In this document: piece after piece, positions 13,615 to 23,535 of the stretch | Numbering within the stretch: the stretch's first letter is position 1 | How the letters are laid out: every line of letters starts with the position of its first letter | NCBI RefSeq assembly: GCF_963583255.1 | Contig: NC_084813.1 | Coordinates: forward strand, 10,092,001-10,156,000 | Length of the DNA stretch: 64,000 nt | Direction: 5' to 3' | DNA from: Pyrus communis | Taxonomy: Eukaryota > Streptophyta > Magnoliopsida > Rosales > Rosaceae | The notes under the pieces: model-generated | Database searches by the model: none | The model's input: the letters and a program-made list of their open reading frames with translations, nothing else | What the model was told of the DNA's origin: nothing | Translations under genes and position numbers: made by a program

Positions 13615-14050
13615 TTTCTAGGTTGCAGGTAGGGGGTCAAGGGAAGAAGATGAAGATGGGGGAGAAGAGGGGGGGAGACGGGTTTTTTTTTTTTTCTTCT
13701 TCTTCTTCTTCTTCTTTCTGGTTTGCAGGGAAAAAGATGAAGGTGGGGGAGATGGGTTTGGGGGTTGCGGGGAGAAGACAGGTTTCAGTTTATTTTATTT
13801 TTTATTTTTGAGAAAATTCAAGTTTTTTTAAAAAAAAAATTATGATTTTTGCACGTGGCAGACATTTGGCAGCCACATGATATATAAGTGGCAGCCACAT
13901 CAGCACTTAACGGATCAATTGATGGAAAATGTAACAGAGGTATTATTTTGAAATAAAATAGTACTTAAGGTATGAAAGTGAAATGTTTTGAAAATGTTGT
14001 AAGGAATTGAAATAAACTCCAAACCTGAGGTATAAAAGTGTAATTTACCC
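12904..14050. mobile_element. 1147-bp Mutator-like non-autonomous element
   Basis: Long terminal inverted repeats of roughly 170 bp begin GGGTAAATTACAC at both ends and are highly similar throughout. A perfect 9-bp target duplication TTAATAATT lies at 12895-12903 and 14051-14059, as expected for Mutator-superfamily elements. There is no transposase. The interior (13190-13800) is extremely low in complexity: C-runs, T-runs, CTT triplets and three tandem units of about 105 bp. Frames at 13003-13811 are artefacts of these tracts. Confidence 0.88.
13461..13800. repeat. Three ~105-bp tandem units in the Mutator-like element
   Basis: Each unit pairs a T-run or CTT tract with TTTCTAGGTTGCAGGG-like sequence (near 13508, 13613, 13716), then a purine stretch GAAGATGAAGATGGGGGAGA. 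Units differ mainly in homopolymer length. The strand alternates between pyrimidine-only and purine-only blocks. Confidence 0.75.
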
Positions 14051-14059
14051 TTAATAATT

Positions 14060-15825
14060 TGTTCACACAAATATTTAATTTATTTGTTCTCCCAAAAGAA
14101 AATTATTGATTTATTTTCCATTCAAAGCTTGGGAGCTCAAATCTACAGTAGTTAAGGAATCAATGCAAACTTGAGACCCTCGTCAATTGGCTCTCCCTCC
14201 TCCATCTGTAAAAACAAAAGGAAAATATGGAAAATAATACATTTGTTCGAGAGACAAATCTTATCTTCATTTTTTTTTAAAGTGAGAATTAGTTGTCACT
14301 TCACATCAAACTTCAACGATCCGAACTGTTTATTTTGTAAGTCTCGATTCATAGATCATCCTTACAAAAATTCAATTCAATCCAAAATCGTTGCCTATTT
14401 AATTATCACGATGAATTTTCAATGTTTTATAGAGAACAATTGTCAATTTCTTTGAACTCAATTAGATGCCTTAAATATTTCCGATTTGGCTAATATTTTG
14501 CAAGAATGATCTATGAAGTGCAACTTAAAAAATAAACAGCTCGGATCGTTAAAGTTTGATGCGGTGTAGACCGAACAACTAATTCCCATTTTGATAAATT
14601 AAAAAAAAAAAAAAAAAGAATTCATTCCCTTAAAAACTTTCCTTAAACGTTAGCTATGAAAAATGTGATAGGAGCTTCTTGTAATTTTGTTGTTACATCT
14701 ACCAAAGAGCTTGTAGCTCAATTACGTATTGTCTTGCTTTTTCTTTGCTTGGCTGCTCATTGTACTCCAAAGAACAAACTAAACTCTTAAGCTCCTTTAG
14801 AGGAACAGAACTTTACCTGTAAAAAAGCATTCTTTTAGCTAGCATGGTTAATTGTTTTTGTCCTCATTATTATTCTTTTGTTTGAATCGTAATTTATAAA
14901 TGCGTTATTATTAGCATTTTCAAAAACTATTTACACATCTCCACAAGTTTCTCCTTCAAGCTTTTTATCGAGAAGGAATTTATGAAATATTTGGTATGTT
15001 TATAACAATTCTCTTTTAAAAATGATATTGAGCATAAAAAGGAAATTTATGTTGTAGTTAGAATTATCGCACATATGTGATTGCTTAAATTTTAGTGGAT
15101 TACATAGGAAATCCAATGAGATCTAAAATATCTTTTCTATTAGTGTTTGTATTACTATTAATTGGTGAGCAAGTTTCCCTTATCCCTTTACTAGTATAAA
15201 TAAAGACACAAAACATGAAGAATAACAGAAACATAATTCGTCAAGCCCATTCTCTCCTCTCTCTGTGCCCGATCTCTCTCTCTTCCCTCTCTCTAAGTTT
15301 ATGCCACAACAATTTAATAATAGAAACCAATTATATTTGAGAACAAACAAACAATTTAATCATGAATCTTAATAACGTTATTCATAAAAAATCTTAATAA
15401 TATAATGAAGTTAATAGTGTTAAATATCTAAAGATTTCACGAATATGTTTGCTTTTTGAAACTTAATAATTTTTTTCTTTTTTTTCTTTTTAATATGGAT
15501 AGGCTAATTGGCCACAGTTGTATGCCTGCAAATTAGAGTATTTTACGTATAAAATAAAAGCTTTCAATAATTTCATCATTAATGTATTTTAGTAGTATCT
15601 AAGTACCTATTGATGAATTAAAAACATGTTTGGTAATAATTAGAAAATAAGAAATATGTTACATAACAACTCCTCTAACAAGGAAGAAAAACTAAAGTAA
15701 GGAAAAAAAAAATCTTAATTTTTTCTTCTTGGTCAATAGATAAATCTAAAGCATTAAAGTAAATGTAAACTTACCTTTCTTTTCTCACTTAAAAAAAGAA
15801 AAAGAAATCCTAATGATATTCAATA
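14060..15825. other. AT-rich intergenic DNA, nothing recognised
   Basis: No coding region, RNA gene or bounded element is supported. The frame at 14171-14455 has no recognisable domain and is probably chance. Poly(A) and poly(T) tracts are frequent. Confidence 0.45.
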
Positions 15826-15827
15826 TT

Positions 15828-15997
15828 GCGGTATGATGGTATTCTTCTTCACTCATAAGTGAGACGTCTTGAGTTTGATTTTCAGCACAGGCGAATTTGA
15901 ATCACATTATTGCTAGCTCATTGTAAGGTTGGACACACTCATTTATCTTAATGTAGATAATATTGTTTGCAAAAAAAAAAAAAAAAAAAAAAAAAAA
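15828..15997 (+). mobile_element. tRNA-like SINE, plus orientation
   Basis: Similar to the better-preserved copy at 50095-50264: a 5' tRNA-like part with A-box-like TATGATGGTATTC and B-box-like TTGAGTTTGATTTTC, then GAATTTGAATCACATTATTGCTAG, ending GATAATATTGTTTGC plus an A-run at 15970-15997. Target duplication is unclear, so this is an older copy. Confidence 0.65.
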
Positions 15998-16120
15998 CCC
16001 CAATTAATAATATAATTCCAATTTTCCACATCTTGTCACCCACCCCAATATATAGTTTGTAAATGGAGGGAAAAGAAAAAAAACTGCAAAAACAACAGGC
16101 TTAAATATAGCCCATTCATT

Positions 16121-16720
16121 AGGCCATCTCCAACCGAAGGGTCCAGAGGGCTAGGGGACTGAAAATAGCCCAAAAACCATCTCCAACAGAGGGCTAGGCC
16201 AGAGGGCTCGTGGGCCCCACGGAATCTGAAAGGGCTGGCCAAAATTTTTTCTTAAAACTGTTGGATTTCCTGTCTGATTTTGTTTCATATTTTTTTTAAA
16301 TTCAATTTTTTTCCAATAACTTCTATTTTACAAAATTTGTTCATATTTTTTTTCCTATAGCTTCCTATGTGAAACAACATTAAACAATATGAAACAACCT
16401 TAAATAACATTAACCAACATAAAAATTATACAATATAAATTTAAGTTGTAGTTTTTTAAATTTAAGTTATTGTACTTTTTAAGTTTAAGTTGTTGGAGTT
16501 TTTAAATTTAAATAATAAATTATATTTGGCCCTATGACCCTTTAGCCCTCAGTTGGAGACGGTTTTTTGTGACAGGGTTAAAACGAGCCCTATGGCCTTT
16601 TGGCCCTTGATTGGAGATGGAGACAAATATGTTCTTATATTGTTCATTAAAATATTATTATCTTGAAAGGCCAGATGACTAAAAAGAACCTCCTGGCTAA
16701 CCCTCGGTTAGAGATGGCCT
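16121..16720. mobile_element. hAT-like MITE, possibly nested
   Basis: The left end AGGCCATCTCCAACCGAAGG matches the inverted right end AGGCCATCTCTAACCGAGGG. Further inward copies of the same end sequence (near 16170 and 16545-16620) suggest a nested or rearranged element. The internal part is AT-rich. No clear target duplication. Related sequence occurs at 49120-50712. Confidence 0.6.
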
Positions 16721-16839
16721 TCCTTTCTATGTCCCAAACCTTCCTTAATTATTGGTTAATCTAATTATCTTCCCCTTCTCCTTATCCATTGAAAGTGTTC
16801 AAACCTGTTCACCTTTGTTTTTGTTTTGAAAGTGTTCAG

Positions 16840-16982
16840 AATCTCATTCCCCCTCACTCCCTCTCTACTCTTTCTCTCTCTAACTTTTCTCTTGCCAATC
16901 ACATCCAACATGACATAAGACACATTAGAGGAACATTTGTATTAAAAAGATTTTGTTCTATATTACCAACTGTTTCATCATC

Positions 16983-17024
<42 letters not shown>

Positions 17025-17473
17025 CAATTACAAACAAACAAATCCTCAACTGAAACTTAAATCAAATGCCAAATCAAAACGTTTTTACTATCCTTTTGAT
17101 CCTTGCTGATTCAGTGCCTCCCAGAAAACGCGCCATTAAATACTAGTAAGTTTCTCGTTTCGTTTTTGAATCATCAAAAATTCAAAAGAGTCTTGCTTAT
17201 TTTTGCTAAATGATGTTTAAATTTGCCAATCTGAGCTATGTGAAATTTTCTCCTTCTGGGTATGCATTAAGCTTTCAAATTTGAGCTGGGTTTTGCTTAT
17301 TTTTAATCATTTTTGGCTTAATTTGTAACGGGTTGTGTGTTTCTTCTGTTTATTGGCATAAACTTTTAATCTGCATAAATCCAAAGGGGTCTTCATTATT
17401 TTTGGTAAATTATGATTAATTTTTTTTTTTTTTTTGACCTGGGTGTGTAAAGCTTATAAATTGAACTGGATTT
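16840..17473 (+). promoter_or_regulatory. Probable 5' leader and intron start of the CHUP1-like locus
   Basis: A CT-rich stretch at 16850-16890 and a perfect (GA)n microsatellite at 16986-17022 are typical of plant 5' leaders. A possible donor TAG|TAAGTTTCTCG lies near 17147. The intron-like T-rich sequence after it (17160-17473) contains duplicated phrases such as GGGTTTTGCTTATTTTTAAT and matches in style the sequence right of the copia element (25758-26140). I infer one leader intron into which the copia element inserted. The frame at 16789-17109 is not a recognisable protein. Confidence 0.4.
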
Positions 17474-17759
17474 TATTAACCTATGAAACTATGATACCCT
17501 AAGAGTATAGAACAATGGCAGAAAGAACAAAGAGAAAGAGGAGAAGGGAGCTCTGTATATTTCGAAGAGTAAAAGAAAATACAATCCAATCCCAAATGAC
17601 TGATACATCAGCTATTTATACTAGCTAATATCTCATTACACAATGACTCAATTACCCTTTCTAACAATTCATCCTAACTAACTCAATCCAATTGACTAAC
17701 CAATGACATACTGCCATATGGCTTAGTTTACATGAATCAGCATGACTATATGGTTATTA
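17474..17759 (-). repeat. 3' LTR of the copia element
   Basis: 286 bp, in element orientation starting TAATAACCATATAG and ending CATAGGTTAATA. It differs from the 5' LTR by one missing base (AACAATTC versus AACAACTTC) and a handful of substitutions. Confidence 0.92.
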
Positions 17760-19616
17760 CTCCCCCCACAAACTAAGCTGAGCTACGGAAGCTAAGTTTG
17801 CTGCAGAACTAACTCCCAAGCCAAGTGATCTGCAATGTTTTTGAAAAATTGGACTATGCAATCCCTTTGTAAAGACATCGGCTACCTGATCATCTGTTGG
17901 AATATAGTGAACCATAAGATCTCCTTTTTGAACCTTCTCACGCACAAAGTGATAATCCGTGTCAAGGTGTTTGATCTTGGAGTGGAAAACCGGATTTGTA
18001 CTTAAAGCCAATGCGGAGAGGTTATCACAGTATAAGGATGGTGGGACTGATATGGATTGATGAATATCCTTAAACACTGAACGGATCCAAAAAACATCAG
18101 CTGCACAGTGAGCTAATGCCTTGTATTCTGCCTTTGTAGAGCTTCTAGAGACTGTGGATTGCTTTTTAGACTGCCAAGAAACTGGATTGTTCCCAAGATA
18201 TACAACAAAACCTGTAATTGATCTTCTGGTGTTGATATTTGCTGCCCAATTTGAGTCAGAATAGGCAGTGATATTGAATTCCTTGCTTTTTGTATATTGT
18301 AAGCCATAGCTAATAGTACCTTGTATATATCGCAAGATTCTTTTGACCAAAAACATGTGTAAATCAGTTGGTTGTGCCATGAATTGACAAACCATGTTCA
18401 CTGAATAGGCTATATCAGGTCTAGCAAAGGTGAGGTATTGAAGAGCCCCAACTATGCTTCTATAGTGACTAGGATCTGATAATAATGTTCCTTCACCAAT
18501 AATAATTTGAGTATGAGGCTTAGATGGTGTTGACGTAGATTTGCAGGTATCCATGCCTGCCTTTTGTAACACATCTTTGGCATATTTAGCTTGTGATATA
18601 AACAAAGAACCATAATCTCCATATTGTATATGCAACCCCAAAAAATATGTTAATCTCCCCATATCTTTGAGATCAAATACACCAGCAAGATCATCAATTA
18701 CATATTGTATTTTAACTGAGTTTGAACCAGTGAGAATTATGTCATCAACACACAACAAGAGAAGGATTATGTCTCCACCATTAACTTTGACAAAGAGACT
18801 AGAATCTAGGAGAGATGATTGAAATCTAATAGCTGGAAGATAGCTTATGAACTTCGAGTTCCAAGCTCGAGGAGCCTGTTTTAACCCATAAAGTGATTTG
18901 ACCAATTTGCAAACATGACCAGGACATGTAGCATCCACAAACCCTTGTGGTTGTTTCATATAGACATCCTCTACCAAGTCTCCATGAAGAAAGGCATTTT
19001 TGATATCGAGTTGTCTTAATTGCCAATTGAACTGAGTAGCTAAAGCTAAGATGAGTCTTACAGTGGTATGTCTAACCACTGGACTGAATGTCTCTGAGTA
19101 ATCCAAGCCTTGTTCCTGAGTATAGCCATGTGCTACCAACCGAGCTTTGAACCTAGATATGCTACCATCTGGATTTTTCTTGACCTTATACACCCACTTA
19201 CTTCCAATAACAGACCAATTTGATGGTGGTGGAACAAGTATCCAAGTGCCTTGAGTTTTCAATGCATTGAACTCCTCTTGCATGGCAATTTGCCATTCTG
19301 GTTTCAATGAAGCAGCTTTAAATGTCCTAGGTTCTTCACAGTTTGTGATGTCAGCAAGAAATGAAAAACCCCCAGACACATGCGCACTCAAGTTGGTAGA
19401 AAAATCAGCAGCAGAGAAATCATCAAGATGTAAAGAATGCAACTGAGGTAGAGAGGCAAGACACCCCACATAACTCTTCCTAGTAATGGTACCAGTTTTT
19501 AACCTGGTTTGGATACAATTCTGATCGACATCTGTGATGACTGAATTATTATTATTTGGAGGTGAGGTAAAAGGAAAGACTACCTGAAGTTGTACAAGAT
19601 CAATGACAGGAAGCAA
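17757..19616 (-). pseudogene. Copia reverse transcriptase-RNase H
   Basis: A 619-codon frame. RT begins with the copia hallmark WILVPPPSNWSVIGSKWVYK, then FKARLVAHGYTQ, FSPVVRHTTVR and QLDIKNAFLHGDL. The catalytic box reads CVDD (LLLLCVDDIILTG) where most copia elements have YVDD. RNase H follows with TAYSDSNWA, SRSSTKAEYKAL and the ADVFTKGL end typical of copia pol. The frame reads through the polypurine tract and stops on TAA formed by the first three bases of the 3' LTR. It is intact over this segment but separated from integrase by stops and frameshifts at 19617-20038. Confidence 0.9.
17760..17770 (-). other. Polypurine tract of the copia element
   Basis: TGTGGGGGGAG on the minus strand directly abuts the 3' LTR: the plus-strand priming site for reverse transcription. 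Confidence 0.85.
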
Positions 19617-20506
19617 ATGAGTAGTGTTTGGTGAAGAAGAATGAGCATGAGATGTTCCAGACCCCTGATTCTCTGACTCTGTTGATACATGGTCTTCTAA
19701 TGGATTAGTATTTGGAGAGAATAATTATGTACCTGACTGAGATAAAGAGCTTTGAGAGCCTGCATGATTTGTATTTCTCTGTATATGGGACACTGGTATA
19801 GATACAATAACAGGTACAGTCCTCGGTTGTTCCTGTTCCTCATGTCTATATAATCTTGCAAGACTTGTGTGTTGAACCATTTTGGCAGGGAATAGAGATT
19901 CATCAAAATAGACATGTCTGGAAATGATAAACTTCTTGGTTTGCAAGTTATAACAAATCATTCCTTTGTACCTTTGGGAATAGCCCAAAAATGCACACAT
20001 CACTGATCGTGGTTGTAATTTGTTAAGATTGTATGGTCTCAGCCAAGGGAATACAGCAAAACCAAAATCTTAAGAAATTGTATATCAGGTACATTCTTAT
20101 ATAAAGCCAAGTATGGAGAACTGAAAGACAAGCTTTTGCAAGGCATGTTATTGATTAACAGAACTGAATGAGCACAAGCAAAATACCATAACACAAAGGG
20201 TAAACCAGAAGTATTGAGAAGAGTGATTGCAGTTTCCAAGATATGTCTATGTTTCCTTTCTGCAACTTCATTCTGTTGAGGAGTATAAGGGCAAGATATT
20301 AGTTGCAAGATACCTTTGTCAGCAAGAAAAGAAGTAAAACTCTTGCTTGTATATTCACCTCCCCCATCTGTTTGCCGTGACTTAATTGTAGTTCCAAATT
20401 GATTCAGGACAAACTTGTAGAACTTAACAAAAAGTGTAAACACATCAGATTTATTGCTCATAGGGAATATCCAAACAAATCTTGTATATTCATCAACAAA
20501 TGTTAC
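19617..20506 (-). pseudogene. Copia integrase core and C-terminal part, broken
   Basis: The catalytic core is read at 20039-20506: VTFVDEYTRFVWIF, TDGGGEYTS, CPYTPQQNEVAERKHRHILE. These hold the expected D,D-35-E residues except the first Asp, which is on the far side of the inserted LTR. The C-terminal part (FLGYSQRYKGMICY, about 19940-20000) is in another frame, and stops occur between 19617 and 20038. The core is cut at 20507 by the insertion at 20512-22872. Confidence 0.88.
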
Positions 20507-20849
20507 ATAATTGATAGGAGCATATTCATGCGACTTAAATGGCTTGTTCTCGTGCATTTACGTTATGTTTCTTTAGTTATTTTAGTACTTTAAGCTATTT
20601 TCGTGTGTTTGTAGGTCCAAAGGGCTAAAGGAGCAAAAAGATGCATTTTGGAGACTTTTGGAGCACTTTTGGGCTTAGGATGGATAGCTTATGCTTGGAG
20701 CCAAAGTGTTGGACGAAATTGAAGACCTAATTGAAGACCAAAGTGTTGGAACCTTGTTCCCTTTAGTTTTAGGACATTTAAACCTTTCCTATATCCTGCC
20801 GTGCATAACATTCCAACATTCCACTTCTTCATTTCAGCCACACTCCCAC

Positions 20850-20960
20850 ATATCATTACATATCATTCACCACTTATCATTCACCACTTATCATATCATC
20901 CACTTATCTTATCATTCACTTATCATATCATTCACTTATCATATCATACACTTATCACTT
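20850..20960 (+). repeat. TTATCAT/CATTCAC short tandem repeats in the solo LTR
   Basis: Degenerate tandem copies of CACTTATCATATCATTCA just upstream of the RY array. Frames across it are low-complexity artefacts. Confidence 0.7.
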
Positions 20961-20979
20961 ATCACAACAACAACCTTGC

Positions 20980-21345
20980 ACATGCACATTCATCCACATG
21001 CACCCATAATCATTCACTCATCTTTAATCCACATGCATCTTCCATAAATCAAATCAGCCACATCCACATGCACTTATTCCACTTCATCATTACACCACAT
21101 TCTCTCTCTTTAATCCACATGCATTCATCATCATTCACTCTAGTTTTAATTCCACATGCATTTCTAGCTTTGCACATGCATTCCCACATGCATTTCCACC
21201 CACATGCAACCATAATCATTCATACCTATCAGCCACATGCATTCAATCATTCACTCCACACTCATTGCACATGCATTCCCTTTCATTTCTGTCAAAGCAC
21301 ATGCATTCCCACCCTTTAATCACATGCATAAATCAGCCACATGCA
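20980..21345 (+). promoter_or_regulatory. Array of 14 ACATGCA (RY-like) motifs
   Basis: Fourteen copies of ACATGCA, most preceded by C and many followed by T, are spread over about 365 bp and end roughly 60 bp before a TATA box. CATGCA is the core of the RY element bound by the plant B3 factors ABI3, FUS3 and LEC2 (established for seed gene promoters). That the array acts as an LTR enhancer is inference from position. Confidence 0.6.
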
Positions 21346-21407
21346 TCTCCCATCACCATTTCAGATTTCCACCAAGTTCCTAGCTGTCATGTTCCCTCTC
21401 TTTCTCC

Positions 21408-21416
21408 CTATAAATA
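21408..21416 (+). promoter_or_regulatory. TATA box of the solo LTR
   Basis: CTATAAATA follows a CT-rich stretch, the usual plant TATA context, and points to plus-strand LTR transcription starting about 30 bp downstream. Confidence 0.65.
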
Positions 21417-21616
21417 CCATACACACTTCACACAACATTCAGACATTCTCATTCATTCTTCCACATTTCAGAAAATCATCCATTCACACCAAGAAACATC
21501 CCCTTGGCCGTGAGTTTCCCTATTAATCCAAACACCACCAGAAATTCAGCCATTCCACCACTCCCCAAACCATTCACACCATCAAACTATCCTTAGACCT
21601 TGTGCTACAACGAAGA

Positions 21617-21843
21617 GGAAGAGAAGAGTGCCTAAACGTTCATACAATTCAAGTTTGAGTTGTTGGAATGTTTAGGTGTTTCTTTGATTTCAATGTTTAA
21701 TTTCAATACTCTTTGTTTTGTACGAATGAGGAATGGAAGAGAAGAGTGCCTAAACGTTCATACAATTCAAGTTTGAGTTGTTGGAATGTTTAGGTGTTTC
21801 TTTGATTCTCTTTATTTTGTACGTATGAGGAACTAAACCCCCC
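21617..21843 (+). repeat. Direct duplication, period 118 bp, in the solo LTR
   Basis: The segment beginning GGAAGAGAAGAGTGCCTAAA occurs at 21617 and 21735. The copies are nearly identical over about 80 bp; the rest of the second is shortened. Confidence 0.85.
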
Positions 21844-22872
21844 CTTGGCTAGGGGGGGATTCGAAATATATGTTTATGCTTGCATTTTGATTTGATTACT
21901 TCTAATTGCGTTTCATAAGTTGTGGATTCAATTTGTTTAACTGTTTGATTGATAACTTATTTATGTATGTTTATTGAGAGTGCACGCTTAATTTTCATGC
22001 ATGAATATGACGCTAGAATATAAGTGAGTTTCACCTAATAGTTACGAACTTATATTCACAAGTAGTGGAGGTTGCTTATAAACAATTGCGTTAAATGAAT
22101 TCTTGGCATAAGTTTCATGCGTATTCCATAGTAACGAATGCCTCGTCGATGTTTATGATTTCCGTTGAACTTAATGATCTTTGTTGAATGTCTCTATCAT
22201 GCGTATTCCATAGTTAGGGACTTTGATTAGGAATAATTTGGTTGTAATGCGTATTCCATTCAATCCAATGAATCTAGGGAAATCTGAAAGTTAATTTAAG
22301 CGGACCTAATTAACTTGGAGCATTGAGAATTCATGGTTTATTGAAATGCAATTGGAAATCTTTTTATTATGCAAGTGTAACATGTGTGGAGATGAACCCC
22401 TTGGCTAGCATCCATTCATTCCATTTCATCAATTTCATATTTACATTCTGTTTTAATTCACAATCTGTACATTTAGTTTAAATTCGTCAAAACCTTAATC
22501 CCCCTTTACTTTAGTGTCCAACTTAGTTAGAAAGTGTTTTAGTTTGTGTTCATAAGTGTTTTGATTCAATTTGTTGTACAAATTCGTCCAAATTCACCAA
22601 AGTGCTCAAAACTGCCCAGAAAGTGTTTTTAAGGCAGTTTTGAGTGTTTTGGGTGATGTTTGAGTATTTTGGTTTGTTTTAGTGTTTTAAAGTTTAGTTT
22701 TGCATTCTTTGAGTTTAGTTTAGTGTTCTAAATATTGTTTTTACGTTTTTGAGTCAATTCCAAGTGATTTTGCAATCCCTCCTAATCCCCGGTTAAGAAC
22801 GATCCCTACTTATACTTATACTACAATTGACAAAAAGAGGGTTTAATTTGTGTGCGTATAATTCTCGCATCA

Positions 22873-23535
22873 ATAATACCTATAGCCCTCTATAGATCTT
22901 ACAGGTGATGGACCCCAGATATCAGTATGCACTTTTTGAAAATGAGATGTCCACCTATCAGTTCTAACAGGAAATGGAATCCTAGACATCTTGCCTTGAA
23001 TACAAGAGATACAAGTATTATGATTATCATCTGTTTGAACTGGAATATTTGATTGTTTCAACATTGTAGTCATCACATCTTGAGCTAGATGTCCTAATCT
23101 CTGATGCCAGACATTATTCTTCACTATTTTGCCCAAATAAGCTATTGGATACTTTGTTATGTATTGAGAACCCTATGCACTTGTGACCACAGGGATCTGG
23201 AACAATTCCTCAGACATACTCTTTCCCTGGTACACTATCTCCTTTGTCTTCTTGTCATGCACAAAAAATTCAGAGTCATCACAGATAAACCAGCTTTTGT
23301 TATCTGCACATAACTGTTTCACAGAGAGTAAACTCCTAGCAATATTAGGCACATGTAAAACTTTATTAAGAACTAGAGAATGTGTAAGAGTCTGAAGCGT
23401 GGTTGAACCAATATTTTTAATTGGTAGACTTGTACCATTCCTAATTGTTATCTTCTTAGATCCTTCAAAAGGTGTTACTTGAGAAAGAGCACGAATATCA
23501 GAAGTTATATGATGTGACGCACCAGAATCAACAAT
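22873..23535 (-). pseudogene. Copia protease and integrase zinc-binding region, broken
   Basis: The integrase N-terminal HHCC finger reads HQRLGHLAQ...CISCIQGKMSR at 22870-23136, followed by HTDIWGPSP with the first catalytic Asp. Upstream, the protease motif VDSGASHHIT is readable near 23505-23535, but the codon before IVDSGAS is TAG where the family usually has Trp. A second stop lies near 23170. The protein continues in frame into the integrase core after removal of the inserted LTR. Confidence 0.88.

Larger units (their letters stand above)
20512..22872 (+). mobile_element. 2361-bp solo LTR inserted in copia integrase
   Basis: Starts TGATAGGAGC and ends TCGCATCA (TG...CA) and is flanked by a perfect 5-bp duplication ATAAT at 20507-20511 and 22873-22877. 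Removing one copy restores the integrase reading frame from GYRYY to VTFVDEY, so the borders are exact. There is no PBS, PPT or protein coding inside, so it is a solo LTR or a single-LTR remnant. It carries an RY-motif array, a TATA box (21408-21416) and a 118-bp internal duplication. A C-run/G-run hairpin lies at about 21837-21860 around TTGGCTA. The same family recurs inverted at 63179-64000. Confidence 0.92.

Noticed and set aside
13003..13811. Overlapping open frames on both strands
   Set aside because: They consist of homopolymer and triplet tracts inside the Mutator-like element; no protein family is visible.
16789..17109. 106-codon plus-strand frame
   Set aside because: It spans a CT-rich leader and a GA microsatellite; no family resemblance, so treated as probable untranslated leader.
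20691..21526. Plus-strand frames rich in His, Ser and Ile
   Set aside because: They translate the CATTCAC and ACATGCA repeat arrays of the solo LTR and have no start context or domain.
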